Assembly: GCA_904387055.1 (NCBI GenBank) | Contig: CAJFKV010000002.1 | Coordinates: 1 to 64,000, forward strand | Source of the DNA: Candidatus Heteroruminococcus faecigallinarum | GTDB lineage: Bacteria; Bacillota; Clostridia; Oscillospirales; Ruminococcaceae | Direction: 5' to 3' | Length of the DNA: 64,000 bases | Shown: positions 8,875 through 17,529 of the stretch, piece by piece | Layout: every line of letters starts with the position of its first letter | How positions within the stretch are numbered: position 1 is the stretch's first letter | Notes under the pieces: model-generated | Told to the model about the DNA's origin: nothing | What the model saw: only the letters and a program-made list of their open reading frames with translations | Database searches by the model: none | Program-made: the position numbers and the translations under genes

Positions 8875-9108
8875 CTGCGCAACCGGGTAAAAGAGCTGCG
8901 CCTTCGGGCGGGGATGACCCAGCAGGAGCTGGCGGCGGCGGTGCGGGTTTCCCCCCGCACCATCATCTCCCTGGAGAAGGAACAGTACAACCCTTCCCTC
9001 CTTCTGGCCTACCGGATTGCCTGCCTCTTTGGCACCACGGTGGAGGAGCTGTACTGCCTGCGGGAGAATCTACAGCAGGAGGAAACACGATATGCGGATC
9101 TACAATAA
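8875..9108 (+). CDS. XRE-family regulator, probable CTG start
   Basis: Small helix-turn-helix protein of the type with only a DNA-binding domain (77 residues: RNRVKELRLRAGMTQQELAA, then SPRTIISLEKEQYNPSLLLA). Relatives usually begin M-(K/R)-N-R, which here aligns with a CTG codon seven bases after AAGGGGG. The only in-frame ATG (8821) lies inside the promoter, and no ATG, GTG or TTG occurs between it and the conserved domain start. It probably represses its own operon through the adjacent palindrome. It overlaps the next gene by 17 bases. Confidence 0.85.
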   Translation: MRNRVKELRLRAGMTQQELAAAVRVSPRTIISLEKEQYNPSLLLAYRIACLFGTTVEELYCLRENLQQEETRYADLQ

Positions 9109-9523
9109 GAAGGGACTCATCTGGGCAGTGGCCTGGATTCTTCTGTCCGGCTGGAACCTGGTCCACTCCCTGGCCGACCCCGCCTCCAGCGGCCTGGTGC
9201 AGGGAAAGGACCTGCTCCTTTCCCTCTTCATGCTGGCGGTGGGGATCACCGGGTTTGTGCGGGCCTTTTCCCGGCAGGCCGCCCTGGAGGACCGGATCGA
9301 GGAGGAGGACGAGCGGAACCAGGCCCTCCGCCTGCGGGCCAAGGGCCGCACCCTGGACCTGCTTAATGCTTTGCTGTGGGTCCTCTTCCTGGCCGGCGGC
9401 GCCGGATTTGTCTTTACCCGGGAAACGGGGTGGCTCTATCTGTTGGTGGTTCCGGGGGTGCTGCTGGGGCTGCTGGCCCTGGTGGAATGCCTGGTGACCC
9501 TTTACTATGAATTTCACGGCTGA
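9092..9523 (+). CDS. Small four-helix membrane protein with central DER loop
   Basis: 143 residues with four predicted membrane helices (about 8-25, 41-58, 90-107, 115-135). A charged central loop, EEEDERNQALRLRAK, lies between helices 2 and 3. The arrangement resembles small DUF2178-type proteins often encoded beside short XRE regulators, but I cannot assign a family with certainty. ATG 9092 follows AGCAGGAGG and lies within the end of the XRE gene, so the two are co-translated. Function unknown. Confidence 0.78.
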   Translation: MRIYNKKGLIWAVAWILLSGWNLVHSLADPASSGLVQGKDLLLSLFMLAVGITGFVRAFSRQAALEDRIEEEDERNQALRLRAKGRTLDLLNALLWVLFLAGGAGFVFTRETGWLYLLVVPGVLLGLLALVECLVTLYYEFHG

Positions 9524-9554
9524 CTGACCACGAATCAAAAGGAGGTCGTTTCCC

Positions 9555-9965
9555 ATGCTGCGCAACGCCCGTCATCTCATCCTGGCCGCCCTCTGCGGCA
9601 TTCTCTTCGTCCTCTGCCTGGCCTGGATCGGCCTGGAAGGGTTCTCCTGGCAACTGGCCTTTTCCGCCGTCCTGCTCCTCCTGATGGAGGGGATCAGCCT
9701 GCGGCGGTACCGAACCGACGCCGCCCAGGAGCAGCTGGCCGCCGCCGGGGACGAGCGGGACCATCTGGTGGCGATGAAAAGCTGCCAAACCGCCCTCCTC
9801 CTGGCCAACGACCTGCTGTTTTCCGCCGGGGTCCTCTGCCTCTTTCTCCACATCTTCTTTGGGGGAGAGGCCTTCTTCCTGGTGGGGGTCACCCTCTGGA
9901 GCGTGATGATCCTCCTCTTCGTCCTGGTGCTGGCGGCCAACCAGTACCACGAGAAGCGGGAATAG
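9555..9965 (+). CDS. Small four-helix membrane protein, second copy of the design
   Basis: 136 residues with two helices (9-27, 32-50), a loop containing AAGDERDHLVAMKS, then two more helices (about 75-95 and 105-128). The order helix-helix-DER loop-helix-helix matches the preceding gene, which suggests the two are diverged paralogues or subunits of one complex. ATG 9555 follows AAAGGAGG. Same operon, 31 bp downstream. Function unknown. Confidence 0.78.
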   Translation: MLRNARHLILAALCGILFVLCLAWIGLEGFSWQLAFSAVLLLLMEGISLRRYRTDAAQEQLAAAGDERDHLVAMKSCQTALLLANDLLFSAGVLCLFLHIFFGGEAFFLVGVTLWSVMILLFVLVLAANQYHEKRE

Positions 9966-10025
9966 GGATTGGGCCATTTCGTGGTATCCGAAGAATTCTG
10001 GACCGGTAAGCGCAGGTGTAAGACG

Positions 10026-10280
10026 ATGAATCGTATCAAATTGCTTTGGATTGCCTCCTATATCTGGACGGCTTTGTCCCTTCTTCTTGCTGGGTTCTTT
10101 CGCTTTGTCCACCCATCCTCCCTGTGGGTTCCCTTTTTTGGCCTGCTGGTTGCAGGGGTGGTGGGGATCCTCCTCATCTCGGATCGCTACAAGAATGGGA
10201 AGATCCATCGACGGACCATTGCCCAGGCAGGGATATTTCTTCTCGTGGTGGGAATTGCATTTTTGAGGAAGATCCTGTAA
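10026..10280 (+). CDS. Small three-helix membrane protein
   Basis: 84 residues, almost all membrane helix (about 4-22, 31-49, 64-80) with one short basic loop (SDRYKNGKIHRR). The start is taken as ATG 10026 with a weak AGGTG site; the frame is open up to 9969. It is the last gene before a strong terminator and probably part of the XRE operon. No recognised family. Confidence 0.6.
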   Translation: MNRIKLLWIASYIWTALSLLLAGFFRFVHPSSLWVPFFGLLVAGVVGILLISDRYKNGKIHRRTIAQAGIFLLVVGIAFLRKIL

Positions 10281-10288
10281 CCGCGTAC

Positions 10289-10322
10289 AAAAAACGCAGG
10301 AGCTGCGGCTCCTGCGTTTTTT
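10289..10322. terminator. Bidirectional terminator
   Basis: The stem CGCAGGAGC/GCTCCTGCG with loop TGCG is flanked by six A and six T. It serves the plus-strand XRE operon and the minus-strand rqcH gene. Confidence 0.92.
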
Positions 10323-10329
10323 GTTTCTC

Positions 10330-12090
10330 TTATTTCACCAGCAGCGCCTTCACCCGCTCCTCGTCCGGCTCCACATAGGCGGTCTGGTAGCTGTCGTAGA
10401 TCACCATCCCCGGCTTGGCCCCCTGGGGCTTGCGGACATTCTTGATGATGGTGTAGTCCACCGGCACCTTGGCCCCCGGCTTGGCCCGGCTGTTGGTGGC
10501 GGCGATGACCGCTGCCTCCTCCAGGGTCCGGTTGGGGGGCTCCTTCCCCTGACAGAGGATCACCGTGTGGGAACCGGGGATCTTCTGGGTATGGAACCAG
10601 ATGTCGTAGTTGCGGGCGTCCTTCAGGGTCAGCTGGTCGTTCTGCAGGTTGTTGCGGCCGCAGAGGATGGTGAACCCATCGCTGGACCGGTACTGGAGAG
10701 GGGCCAGCTTTTCCGGCTTGCGGCCCCGGTTGCCGGCGGCGGTGCGGCGGATATACCCCTGCTGGGTCAGCTCCTGGCGGATGGCGGTCAGCTCGCTCTC
10801 GGTGGTGGCCCGGGACAGGGCGTCAAAGACCGAGTCGATGTAGGCGTACTCCGCCTCCCCCTGGGCAATCAGCTCCACCAGCTTCTTCTCCGCGTTGTCC
10901 GCTTTCCGATACTCTCCGTAGTATTTCTGCGCGTTTTGACTAGGAGTAAGCCGCGGATCCAGGGGAATCTCCACGGTTGCCCCTGCCGGATCGTAGAAAT
11001 TCTGGAGCACCGCCTTCCGGTCCCCCTTTTGCAGGGTGTACAGGTTGGCGCTGAGGATGTCCCCGTACTGGCGCAGCCGTTCCCGGTCCTTGCTTTGGGA
11101 CAGCTCCAGCTTCTGGGTTTCCACCCGGCGGGCAATCCGGTCGGAGGTATTGGCCAGCAGGCGCAGCAGATCGGAGGACTTCTGCTTCATCCGCTCCACC
11201 AGGTCCCGGTGGGCATAGTACCCATCCAGGAGGGCGCAGCAGCTGGGATACTCCCGGTTCACCCCCGCGTTGCCGTACTGCCGGAGGGGCAGGAAGCTGA
11301 AGTCGATGGGGCTGCCGTCCCGGGCAAAGACGGCGGTCGGGGTATAGTCCCCCTCCAGCCGGTCCCGCAGGCGCTCCACCCCGAAGGCCAGCCGCTGCCA
11401 CTCCTCCTCGTTCAGCTGGGAGACCGCCTTGTCCAGCCCCCGGCAGGCGTAGAAAGCCAGCTCCCGGCAGACCACCGGCGACAGGCCCTGGGCCGCGGCC
11501 AGGATGGCCTTGGGCAGGGGGGCGTCCTTCCCCTCCCGGATCTGCCGGGCCAGCTGGGCGCCGGTGTGGTCCAGGAGGTTCATCTTCTCCTGCTGGGGGG
11601 GCAGGGTATACGCCATCCCGGGAAGGATGGGCCGCACCTGGCTCATCTCCTGGTCCACCCGCTTGATGGCGTCCAGGATCCTCCCGTCCGGCCCCACCAC
11701 AATGATGTTGCTGTGGCGGCCCATGATCTCCACCGCCACCGTCACCACCACCAGGTCCCCCAGCTCGTTGACCGTTTCAAACTTCAGGTGGACAATCCGG
11801 TCCATCCCCACCTGCTCGACCCCCACCAGCCGGCCGGAGCCCAGGTGCTTGCGCAGCAGCATACAGAACATGGGGGCGGCTTTGGGGTTCTCGGGGGAGG
11901 TCTCGGTAAAGTGGATGCGGGGGCTGGCGGCACTGGAGGAGAGGAGGAGCTTGCCGCTTCCTCCCCGCCAGCGGAGGGTGATGATCAGGCAGTCCCGGCT
12001 GGGCTGGCTGATCCGGTCGATGCGGGAGTCCAGCGCTTTTTCCCGGATCTCCCGGCATAGAATGTGCAGAAAGGCGCCGTCAAGGGCCAT
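10330..12090 (-). CDS. rqcH: Ribosome quality control protein RqcH (NFACT family)
   Basis: Binds stalled 50S-peptidyl-tRNA complexes and recruits tRNA-Ala for C-terminal alanine tailing. 586 residues: NFACT-N domain starting MALDGAFLHILCREI, a central coiled-coil region (about 290-430), and the C-terminal NFACT-R domain (FTILCGRNNLQNDQLTL, DIWFHTQKIPGSHTVI). Older annotations call it fibronectin-binding protein. The gene lies 30 bp after nif3, probably in the same transcript as trmK-nif3. Confidence 0.93.
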   Translation of the reverse strand: MALDGAFLHILCREIREKALDSRIDRISQPSRDCLIITLRWRGGSGKLLLSSSAASPRIHFTETSPENPKAAPMFCMLLRKHLGSGRLVGVEQVGMDRIVHLKFETVNELGDLVVVTVAVEIMGRHSNIIVVGPDGRILDAIKRVDQEMSQVRPILPGMAYTLPPQQEKMNLLDHTGAQLARQIREGKDAPLPKAILAAAQGLSPVVCRELAFYACRGLDKAVSQLNEEEWQRLAFGVERLRDRLEGDYTPTAVFARDGSPIDFSFLPLRQYGNAGVNREYPSCCALLDGYYAHRDLVERMKQKSSDLLRLLANTSDRIARRVETQKLELSQSKDRERLRQYGDILSANLYTLQKGDRKAVLQNFYDPAGATVEIPLDPRLTPSQNAQKYYGEYRKADNAEKKLVELIAQGEAEYAYIDSVFDALSRATTESELTAIRQELTQQGYIRRTAAGNRGRKPEKLAPLQYRSSDGFTILCGRNNLQNDQLTLKDARNYDIWFHTQKIPGSHTVILCQGKEPPNRTLEEAAVIAATNSRAKPGAKVPVDYTIIKNVRKPQGAKPGMVIYDSYQTAYVEPDEERVKALLVK

Positions 12091-12120
12091 AACAATCCCT
12101 CCTTTGGAATGGGGATGAGG

Positions 12121-13209
12121 TTACAGATAGCTGACCGTGTCCACACTGGACCGGGCCACCTGGACCGGCAGGGCGGGGAAGGCCTCCCGGATCACCCGGG
12201 CCAGGGCCGGCAGCACCGGATTCTCGGTGGCAAAGTGGCCGGCATCGATGAGGGTAAGGCCCAGCTCCCGGGCCAGGAGGAACTGGTCGTGCTTTACGTC
12301 CCCGGTCACCAAGGCCTGGGCCCCCTTGGCCGCCGCCAGTTCCACGTAATTGCCTCCCGACCCGCCGCAGAAGGCCACCCGGGAGACGGTTCCCGGCCCG
12401 GCATAGTACCGCACCCCGCCGCAGCCCAGCCGTCCTTTCACATAGGAGGCCAGCTGGTGGCCGCTCATGGGGTGGATGAGGGAGCCAATCCCGCCAAAGC
12501 CCCCCACCTGGGCAATTCCCTTGTCCTCAAAGATGTCGTAGGCGGGTAGCTCATAGGGGTGGGCCTCCAGCATCGCCTTCACCACCTGCTTGGTGAGGCG
12601 GCGGGGGCAAATCATCTCTAGGCGCACCTCCGCCACCTCCTGGTGGCAACCGGGCCGCCCCACCGCCGGATGGGACCCCTCCCCCGGCAGGAAGCAGCCG
12701 GTTCCCTCCCCCACGAAGGCACAGCCGCTGTACCCTCCCAGGGTGCCGGCCCCGGCGGCGGTCATGGCGTCGTACACCGCCCCCTCCTGCTCCCGGGGAA
12801 CAAAGACCACAATCTTGTGGTAATGTTCCTGGTAGGTGACCTCCAGGGGGACCACCTCCCGCAGGGCCAGGGCGTCCACAATGGCCTTGCTGACCCCCTC
12901 CGGGGCCACGTCCAGATTGGTATGGGCACAGATGACCGCCATCTCCTCCCGCACCATCCGGCAGAGGAGCCCCTTCCCGGACAGTTTCTTCAGGGGGTGG
13001 AAGATGATGGGATGGTGGGTCACCAGCAGGTTGGCTCCCCGCTCCCGGGCCTCGTCCAGGGCGGCATCGGTCATGTCCAGGGAGACCAGCACCCCTCTCG
13101 CCTCCTGGTCCCGCTCCCCGGCCAGCAGCCCCGGGTTATCAAAATCCGCCGCCCGGTCAAAGGGGGCAAAGCGGTCGATGCAGTCAAACACATCTCCAAC
13201 AGTAATCAT
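12121..13209 (-). CDS. Nif3-like dinuclear metal-centre protein
   Basis: 362-residue member of the Nif3/YqfO family, which binds two metal ions and has an unclear physiological role. Metal ligands are visible as VTHHPIIFHPLK in the N-terminal half and VTGDVKHDQFL plus DAGHFATEN in the C-terminal half. The central insert (about 130-235) is the PII-like domain of longer family members. Its ATG overlaps the trmK stop by four bases; this pairing is common in firmicutes. Confidence 0.92.
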   Translation of the reverse strand: MITVGDVFDCIDRFAPFDRAADFDNPGLLAGERDQEARGVLVSLDMTDAALDEARERGANLLVTHHPIIFHPLKKLSGKGLLCRMVREEMAVICAHTNLDVAPEGVSKAIVDALALREVVPLEVTYQEHYHKIVVFVPREQEGAVYDAMTAAGAGTLGGYSGCAFVGEGTGCFLPGEGSHPAVGRPGCHQEVAEVRLEMICPRRLTKQVVKAMLEAHPYELPAYDIFEDKGIAQVGGFGGIGSLIHPMSGHQLASYVKGRLGCGGVRYYAGPGTVSRVAFCGGSGGNYVELAAAKGAQALVTGDVKHDQFLLARELGLTLIDAGHFATENPVLPALARVIREAFPALPVQVARSSVDTVSYL

Positions 13210-13904
13210 GGGTTCCCCTCCAGTTGTTCCAATTTCTTCCCAATCTGGTCCTCCAGCAGCCGCAGGGAGGCGGTGTCCAGACCCGCCTTCTCCATCCCGG
13301 CGGCCTGCTTGTCCAGCCGGGCCAGGAGCCGCTCCAGATACAGGCGGCTGTCATCCCCCGGCCAGCTGCCCACCTTGCCGGTGAGGGCGGCAAGCCGGTC
13401 CACCGGCCGGCGCTCCCCGGTCCAGCGGGCCTGGAAGATGGAATAGCAGAAGCCTCCCTCCTCCACGCACCGTTCCCTTTCCAGCCCATAGCCCTGTTCC
13501 CCCAGCCATTGGCGGAGCAGGTCCGGCTTGGTCATGGGCTGCAGAAGGTACCGTTGCCCCTTTTTCTCCCGGGAGGAGAAGGGGCTCCCTTCCAGAATCC
13601 GGGCGATCAGCTCGCCCCCCATCCCTGCAATTACGATGTCTTCCACCGGCTCCCCCGCCAGGGCAGCCAGCCCATCGGAGAGGCGGCAGTCCACCAGCTG
13701 GGCGACTCCCGCTTCCCTCGCCGCCCGCACCGCCTTCTCCAGCGGCTTCGGGTTCACATCGCAGGCAAACCCCCGGGGAATCCGGCCGGTCGCCGCCAGC
13801 CATACGATCAGGTGGCCGTGATCGGTGCCGATGTCCGCAGCGATCCTCCCCGGCCGCACCATCTGGGCGATGGCGGCCAGCCGCTTGCTCAGCGCTGGAT
13901 ACAT
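13206..13904 (-). CDS. trmK: tRNA (adenine22-N1)-methyltransferase
   Basis: SAM-dependent methyltransferase that makes m1A22 in tRNA. 232 residues: a Rossmann fold with SAM motif ADIGTDHGHLIVWLA near residue 22, a CDVNPKPLEKA acidic strand and catalytic-region motif VIAGMGGELI, then a C-terminal coiled coil. Length and motifs match the TrmK/YqfN family. Translationally coupled to nif3. Confidence 0.93.
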   Translation of the reverse strand: MYPALSKRLAAIAQMVRPGRIAADIGTDHGHLIVWLAATGRIPRGFACDVNPKPLEKAVRAAREAGVAQLVDCRLSDGLAALAGEPVEDIVIAGMGGELIARILEGSPFSSREKKGQRYLLQPMTKPDLLRQWLGEQGYGLERERCVEEGGFCYSIFQARWTGERRPVDRLAALTGKVGSWPGDDSRLYLERLLARLDKQAAGMEKAGLDTASLRLLEDQIGKKLEQLEGNP

Positions 13905-13932
13905 GGATGGTCCTCCCTTCCCCTGTCCTCAA

Positions 13933-13957
13933 GAGAAAAGCCGGGCCCCGCCCGGCT
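13933..13957 (-). terminator. Terminator after the DUF1858 gene
   Basis: On the minus strand, arms AGCCGGG and CCCGGCT with a short loop lead into TTTTCTC. It lies 9 bases past the DUF1858 stop codon. Confidence 0.7.
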
Positions 13958-13965
13958 AGTTCCGG

Positions 13966-14160
13966 TTATTTGCCGTTGAGTCGTTCCAGCAGCGGTCCGC
14001 AGTCGATGCCGTGAACCTGGCAGGCCTCCTCCAGGGTCTCCCCCCGGGCTGCCGGGCAGTAGAGGCAATGCATCCCCGCCTCGGTCAGGATCTGGGCCGC
14101 CTGGGGGTTCCGGTCCAGCAGATCGCCGATGATGGTGCCTCGGGTTACCAGAACATCCAT
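13966..14160 (-). CDS. DUF1858 redox-disulfide domain protein
   Basis: 64-residue single-domain protein of the DUF1858 (hybrid-cluster-protein-associated redox disulfide) family. Core features are TIIGDLLDRNPQAAQIL and HCLYCPAARGETLEEAC, with CxxC-like cysteines spaced for a disulfide or metal. Family members are proposed to act in anaerobic redox chemistry; the partner is unknown. ATG 14160 follows a GGAGGGATTT site; the longer frame above it has no similarity. Confidence 0.88.
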   Translation of the reverse strand: MDVLVTRGTIIGDLLDRNPQAAQILTEAGMHCLYCPAARGETLEEACQVHGIDCGPLLERLNGK

Positions 14161-14272
14161 GGAAATCCCTCCTTTCCTGCTACTGCTCTTTATTATAAAC
14201 AAAAGCCTTCCTCCGTGCAAGCGCCCTCCGCCGGAACCGCCTTTATTCCCCGGTATTTTCTTTTCCAGAACG

Positions 14273-14301
14273 AAAAAAAGGGAACGCAGCGCGTTCCCTT
14301 T
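14273..14301 (-). terminator. Terminator after the zinc-ribbon gene
   Basis: AAGGGAACGC and GCGTTCCCTT (14278-14300) form a ten-base-pair stem with seven T on the minus strand. Confidence 0.9.
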
Positions 14302-14323
14302 GGTTTTCCTAGCAGTGAACCGA

Positions 14324-14605
14324 TTAGCGGCCGCTCTCCTTCATCTTGGCAAAGCACTCGCTGCAGTACACAGGACGATCCTCACGGGGCTTGAAGGGGA
14401 CCTTCGCCTCGCCGCCGCAGTTGGCGCAGACAGCGGTGAACATCTCCCGCTCGGGTCTCTGGGCGTTCTTGCGGGCATCCCGGCAGGCCTTGCACCGCTG
14501 GGGCTCGTTCACAAAGCCTCTCTCAGCGTAGAACTCCTGCTCACCGGCGGTGAAAACGAACTCAGCGCCACACTCTTTGCATACCAGGGTCTTGTCTTCG
14601 TACAT
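14324..14605 (-). CDS. Zinc-ribbon protein with two CxxC pairs
   Basis: 93 residues. The N-terminal zinc ribbon has CKECGAEF and CKACRDAR (about residues 9-45), and a second ribbon has CANCGGEAKVPF and YCSECF (60-87). This matches the small probable zinc-binding proteins (zf-trcl plus CxxC-x17-CxxC) frequent in Clostridia. Role unknown, possibly nucleic-acid or protein binding. The start is ATG 14605. It lies just downstream of sigH and may be read from the same region. Confidence 0.88.
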   Translation of the reverse strand: MYEDKTLVCKECGAEFVFTAGEQEFYAERGFVNEPQRCKACRDARKNAQRPEREMFTAVCANCGGEAKVPFKPREDRPVYCSECFAKMKESGR

Positions 14606-14734
14606 TCTTTTTACCTCGCTTATGGTTATGATTTTACCCGCCAACCGCCAAGCGAGGCAGTGCAACGCTTCAGTGGTGATAGGGTATATTCCACAACCCC
14701 GTCGCCGGGGTATGTGTTGAGATGGGTGATCGGG

Positions 14735-15334
14735 TTATACCTTTTTGAGCTTCCTGCGGATGCGCTGGATGGCGTTGTCCACCGACTTTGGCGATACCCG
14801 CAGAATCTGCGACATCTCCCGATAAGAATGTCCTCTGAGATAGAGCTTGAGCGCATGTTGTTCAAAGACGGATAGCTGGGAAAGGATGCGGCTCAGCAGA
14901 GCGTTTCCCTCTTCCTTGCCGATGAGATACTGCTCCGGGTCCACGTCCCCGAAGGGTTCCATCTCTTCTTCCGAGATGGAGCGATAATCCCGCAAGGGGG
15001 TATTGGCATCGGAGTGAGAGGACCGCACCGCCGACATCATCCGCCGGTTTACACACAGAGCAGCAAAGGTACGAAAGCTGCTCCCCTTGGAAGGGTCATA
15101 GGCCCGGATCGCCTTCAGCAACCCGATAAACCCTTCCTGCATCAAATCCTCCTGTTCCAACCCGGGGCCAAAGTATCGCGCCGCCTGCCCGCGCACCAGG
15201 GGGATGTACCGGGAAACAAGCTGAGCCGTTTCCTCATCCGATCCCTGCTGAGCCAGCGTCACCAGTTCTTCATCTGTCAAGCCTTGGTGTTGAATCCCCA
15301 TACTGTACTCCTGCTGGCTGACATGACGCCCCAT
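14735..15334 (-). CDS. sigH: SigH-like RNA polymerase sigma factor
   Basis: 199-residue sigma-70-family factor with region 2 (YIPLVRGQAARYFG, EDLMQEGFIGLLKAIRAYD, FRTFAALCVNRRMMSAV) and region 4 (LRGHSYREMSQILRVSPKSV). Length and motifs are closest, from memory, to sporulation/stationary-phase sigma-H. spoVS and bofA elsewhere in the window fit a sporulating host. Start ATG 15334 follows GGAGG. An alternative start at residue 12 also fits the family. A strong sigma-A promoter lies upstream. Confidence 0.88.
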   Translation of the reverse strand: MGRHVSQQEYSMGIQHQGLTDEELVTLAQQGSDEETAQLVSRYIPLVRGQAARYFGPGLEQEDLMQEGFIGLLKAIRAYDPSKGSSFRTFAALCVNRRMMSAVRSSHSDANTPLRDYRSISEEEMEPFGDVDPEQYLIGKEEGNALLSRILSQLSVFEQHALKLYLRGHSYREMSQILRVSPKSVDNAIQRIRRKLKKV

Positions 15335-15358
15335 GGGAAACCTCCGACATTAAGCTAT

Positions 15359-15387
15359 ATTGTAAACGATGGCGGTTGAAATGTCAA
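15359..15387 (-). promoter_or_regulatory. sigH promoter
   Basis: TTGACA (15382-15387), 17-base spacer and TACAAT (15359-15364) on the minus strand, 25 bases before the start codon. Confidence 0.82.
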
Positions 15388-15414
15388 GATATTTTGTGCT
15401 TTTTTACAGAATTT

Positions 15415-16773
15415 TCAGCGTGTCACGTCTTTTACCCAGTTTCCACGGAAAAGGCGCCACAATCCGGCGGCGGTTTTCAGCACTTCGTCGCTTTTGATGA
15501 CGGCATATACCACCGCCAGCGGCCAGCCCAGCACAAAGCCGGTGAAGGCTCCCAGTGGAATGGAAATCACCCACATAAAAACCGTATCGGCCACCAGCAC
15601 CAGTTTGACATCCCCGCCGCCCCGCAGGATTCCCATGAGGATGGTGGTCTCCACTGCCTGGAAGAGAAGAATCCCCGCCCCAAGGCCCAGGATCTGGTAG
15701 GCCAGCTGGTAGGTTTCCGGGGTGATGTTGTACAGGGAGAGGATGGCCGGCCGGCCCACCCACAGCAGGCCGCCCAGCACCGCCGCCACCCCGAAGGTGA
15801 GGATCAGAACCGCCTTGGCCCTGGGCATCACCAGGGCCAGCTTCCCCTCCCCGATGGTGTTGCCGACGATGACCGCCGCCGCGCTGCTGATCCCCCAGGC
15901 GGCCACCATGGTCAGCTGGTTGACGGTGGTGAAGATTCCGCTGGCCGCCAGGAAACCGGTGCTCAGGTTGCCGATGATGGCGGTGGTGGCGGCCGACCCC
16001 ACCGACCACAGGCTCTCGTTGCAGACCACCGGCACCACGTTGGATCGGAAGTCCCGGCCCACCGCCCAGTCGGGCCGGAGCAGATCCCGGATCCCCATGC
16101 GGATCTTCCCTTCAAACCGGGCCAGAAACACCAGGGTGATGGCCAGCTCCACCAGCCGGGCGATCAGGGTGGCGATGGCCGCCCCCTTGATCCCCAGGGC
16201 CGGCGCCCCCAGGTTGCCAAAGATCAGCACCCAGTTGAGAAAGCCGTTGGTCAGCAGGCTGACGCCGGAGGTCACCATGGCGATGTTCACCGTCCCCACC
16301 GCCCGCAGGGTCATCAGCGCCACGGTGGAGATCGACGCCGGCAGGTAGAGCCACCGGGTCACGTCCAGGTAGACCATCGCCTCCCGGAGCACCTCCGGGT
16401 CCTTGCTGAACAGGGAAAGGATGGGCGCCGGGAAGAAGGTGGCCGCCAGCCAAAACACCGCCGCCACCCCGATGGCCGCCCAGTAGGAGAGGGTGAGCAC
16501 CTTCCGGATGGAGGCCCCGTCCCCTTTTCCCCAGTATTGGGCGGTGAGGACGTTGGTGCCGTTGGCAATACCCACGCACAGGACGTTGCCGATGAAAAAG
16601 AGCTGGTTAGCGGTGGCCGCCGCCGAGATCTCCACCTCTCCCACCGCGCCCAGCATGATGTTGTCCAGGAGATTGATCCCCGACGAAAGAAGGTTCTGCA
16701 GGGCAATGGGAACGGCGATCAGCACCAGGGTACGAAGAAAGGACCGGTCCCGCAGGGTTTCCAGGGCAGTCAT
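15415..16773 (-). CDS. MATE-family efflux transporter
   Basis: 452-residue polytopic membrane protein with about 12 helices in two homologous halves. N-terminal NLLSSGINLLDNIMLGAVGE and central QLTMVAAWGISSAAAVIVGN are typical of MATE multidrug/organic-cation antiporters, which use Na+ or H+ gradients. Substrate not predictable. It stands alone, with its own promoter at 16824-16853, divergent from ridA. Confidence 0.93.
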   Translation of the reverse strand: MTALETLRDRSFLRTLVLIAVPIALQNLLSSGINLLDNIMLGAVGEVEISAAATANQLFFIGNVLCVGIANGTNVLTAQYWGKGDGASIRKVLTLSYWAAIGVAAVFWLAATFFPAPILSLFSKDPEVLREAMVYLDVTRWLYLPASISTVALMTLRAVGTVNIAMVTSGVSLLTNGFLNWVLIFGNLGAPALGIKGAAIATLIARLVELAITLVFLARFEGKIRMGIRDLLRPDWAVGRDFRSNVVPVVCNESLWSVGSAATTAIIGNLSTGFLAASGIFTTVNQLTMVAAWGISSAAAVIVGNTIGEGKLALVMPRAKAVLILTFGVAAVLGGLLWVGRPAILSLYNITPETYQLAYQILGLGAGILLFQAVETTILMGILRGGGDVKLVLVADTVFMWVISIPLGAFTGFVLGWPLAVVYAVIKSDEVLKTAAGLWRLFRGNWVKDVTR

Positions 16774-16823
16774 CCAAACACTCCTCTCAAAAAAAGTGTC
16801 CTTCCATACGGCAGACAGTTTTT

Positions 16824-16853
16824 ATCATAGCACAGATGGCTACCCCATTGCAA
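16824..16853 (-). promoter_or_regulatory. Putative MATE gene promoter
   Basis: TTGCAA (16848-16853), 18-base spacer and TATGAT (16824-16829) on the minus strand. Confidence 0.55.
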
Positions 16854-17015
16854 TTCCAACGGAAAAACAGCGGCTTCTCTCGGCTTTTCCCCATAAAAAG
16901 CCGGAAAGAGGGGTGGAAATTCTGTGAAAAAATTGGTACAATGGGGACATGAGGCCTGCCCGTCCTCCGGATGGGCGCCGGCCCCGATTCTATCTGTCAA
17001 AGGAGATTGTTCATT

Positions 17016-17396
17016 ATGAAAACCATCATCAGCACACCCAATGCTCCTTCCGCCATCGGTCCCTATTCCCAGGCCAACGCTCTGGACAACCTGATCCTCA
17101 CCTCCGGCCAGATCGGCCTGATTCCTGCCACCGGCGAGCTGGCCGGCGGCGATATCCAGACCCAGACCCGCCAGGCCCTCAACAACCTGAAGGCCATCCT
17201 GGAGGAGGCCGGCTCCGGCATGGACAAGGTCCTCAAGACCACTGTCCTGCTGAGCGACATTGCCAACTTCACCCCCATGAACGAGGTCTATGCGGAGTTC
17301 TTCAGCGCCGACGGGTATCCCTCCCGGTCCGCGTTCCAGGTGGGCGCCCTTCCCAAGGGAGCCCTGGTGGAGATCGAGGCCATCGCTTACAAATAA
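17016..17396 (+). CDS. ridA: RidA family enamine/imine deaminase
   Basis: 126-residue YjgF/YER057c/UK114-family protein that hydrolyses reactive enamines such as 2-aminoacrylate formed by PLP enzymes. Signature segments: APSAIGPYSQANALDN, TSGQIGL and the conserved Arg in YPSRSAFQVGALPKGALVEIEAIA. ATG 17016 follows AAAGGAG. Monocistronic, ending in a terminator. Confidence 0.95.
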   Translation: MKTIISTPNAPSAIGPYSQANALDNLILTSGQIGLIPATGELAGGDIQTQTRQALNNLKAILEEAGSGMDKVLKTTVLLSDIANFTPMNEVYAEFFSADGYPSRSAFQVGALPKGALVEIEAIAYK

Positions 17397-17416
17397 ACCC
17401 ATCCCCTTCCCGTGCG

Positions 17417-17445
17417 AACAGGCCCCTGCGGGGGCCTGTTTTTTT
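17417..17445 (+). terminator. ridA terminator
   Basis: AACAGGCCCC and GGGGCCTGTT form a stem followed by seven T. Confidence 0.92.
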
Positions 17446-17529
17446 GTGAAAGAGGGGTTCCCTCCATCCTATCTTCTCCCCGCCGGTTGTGTTCCTCCGT
17501 CGGTTTTTCCGCGCCTCTGCCGGGCGTCG

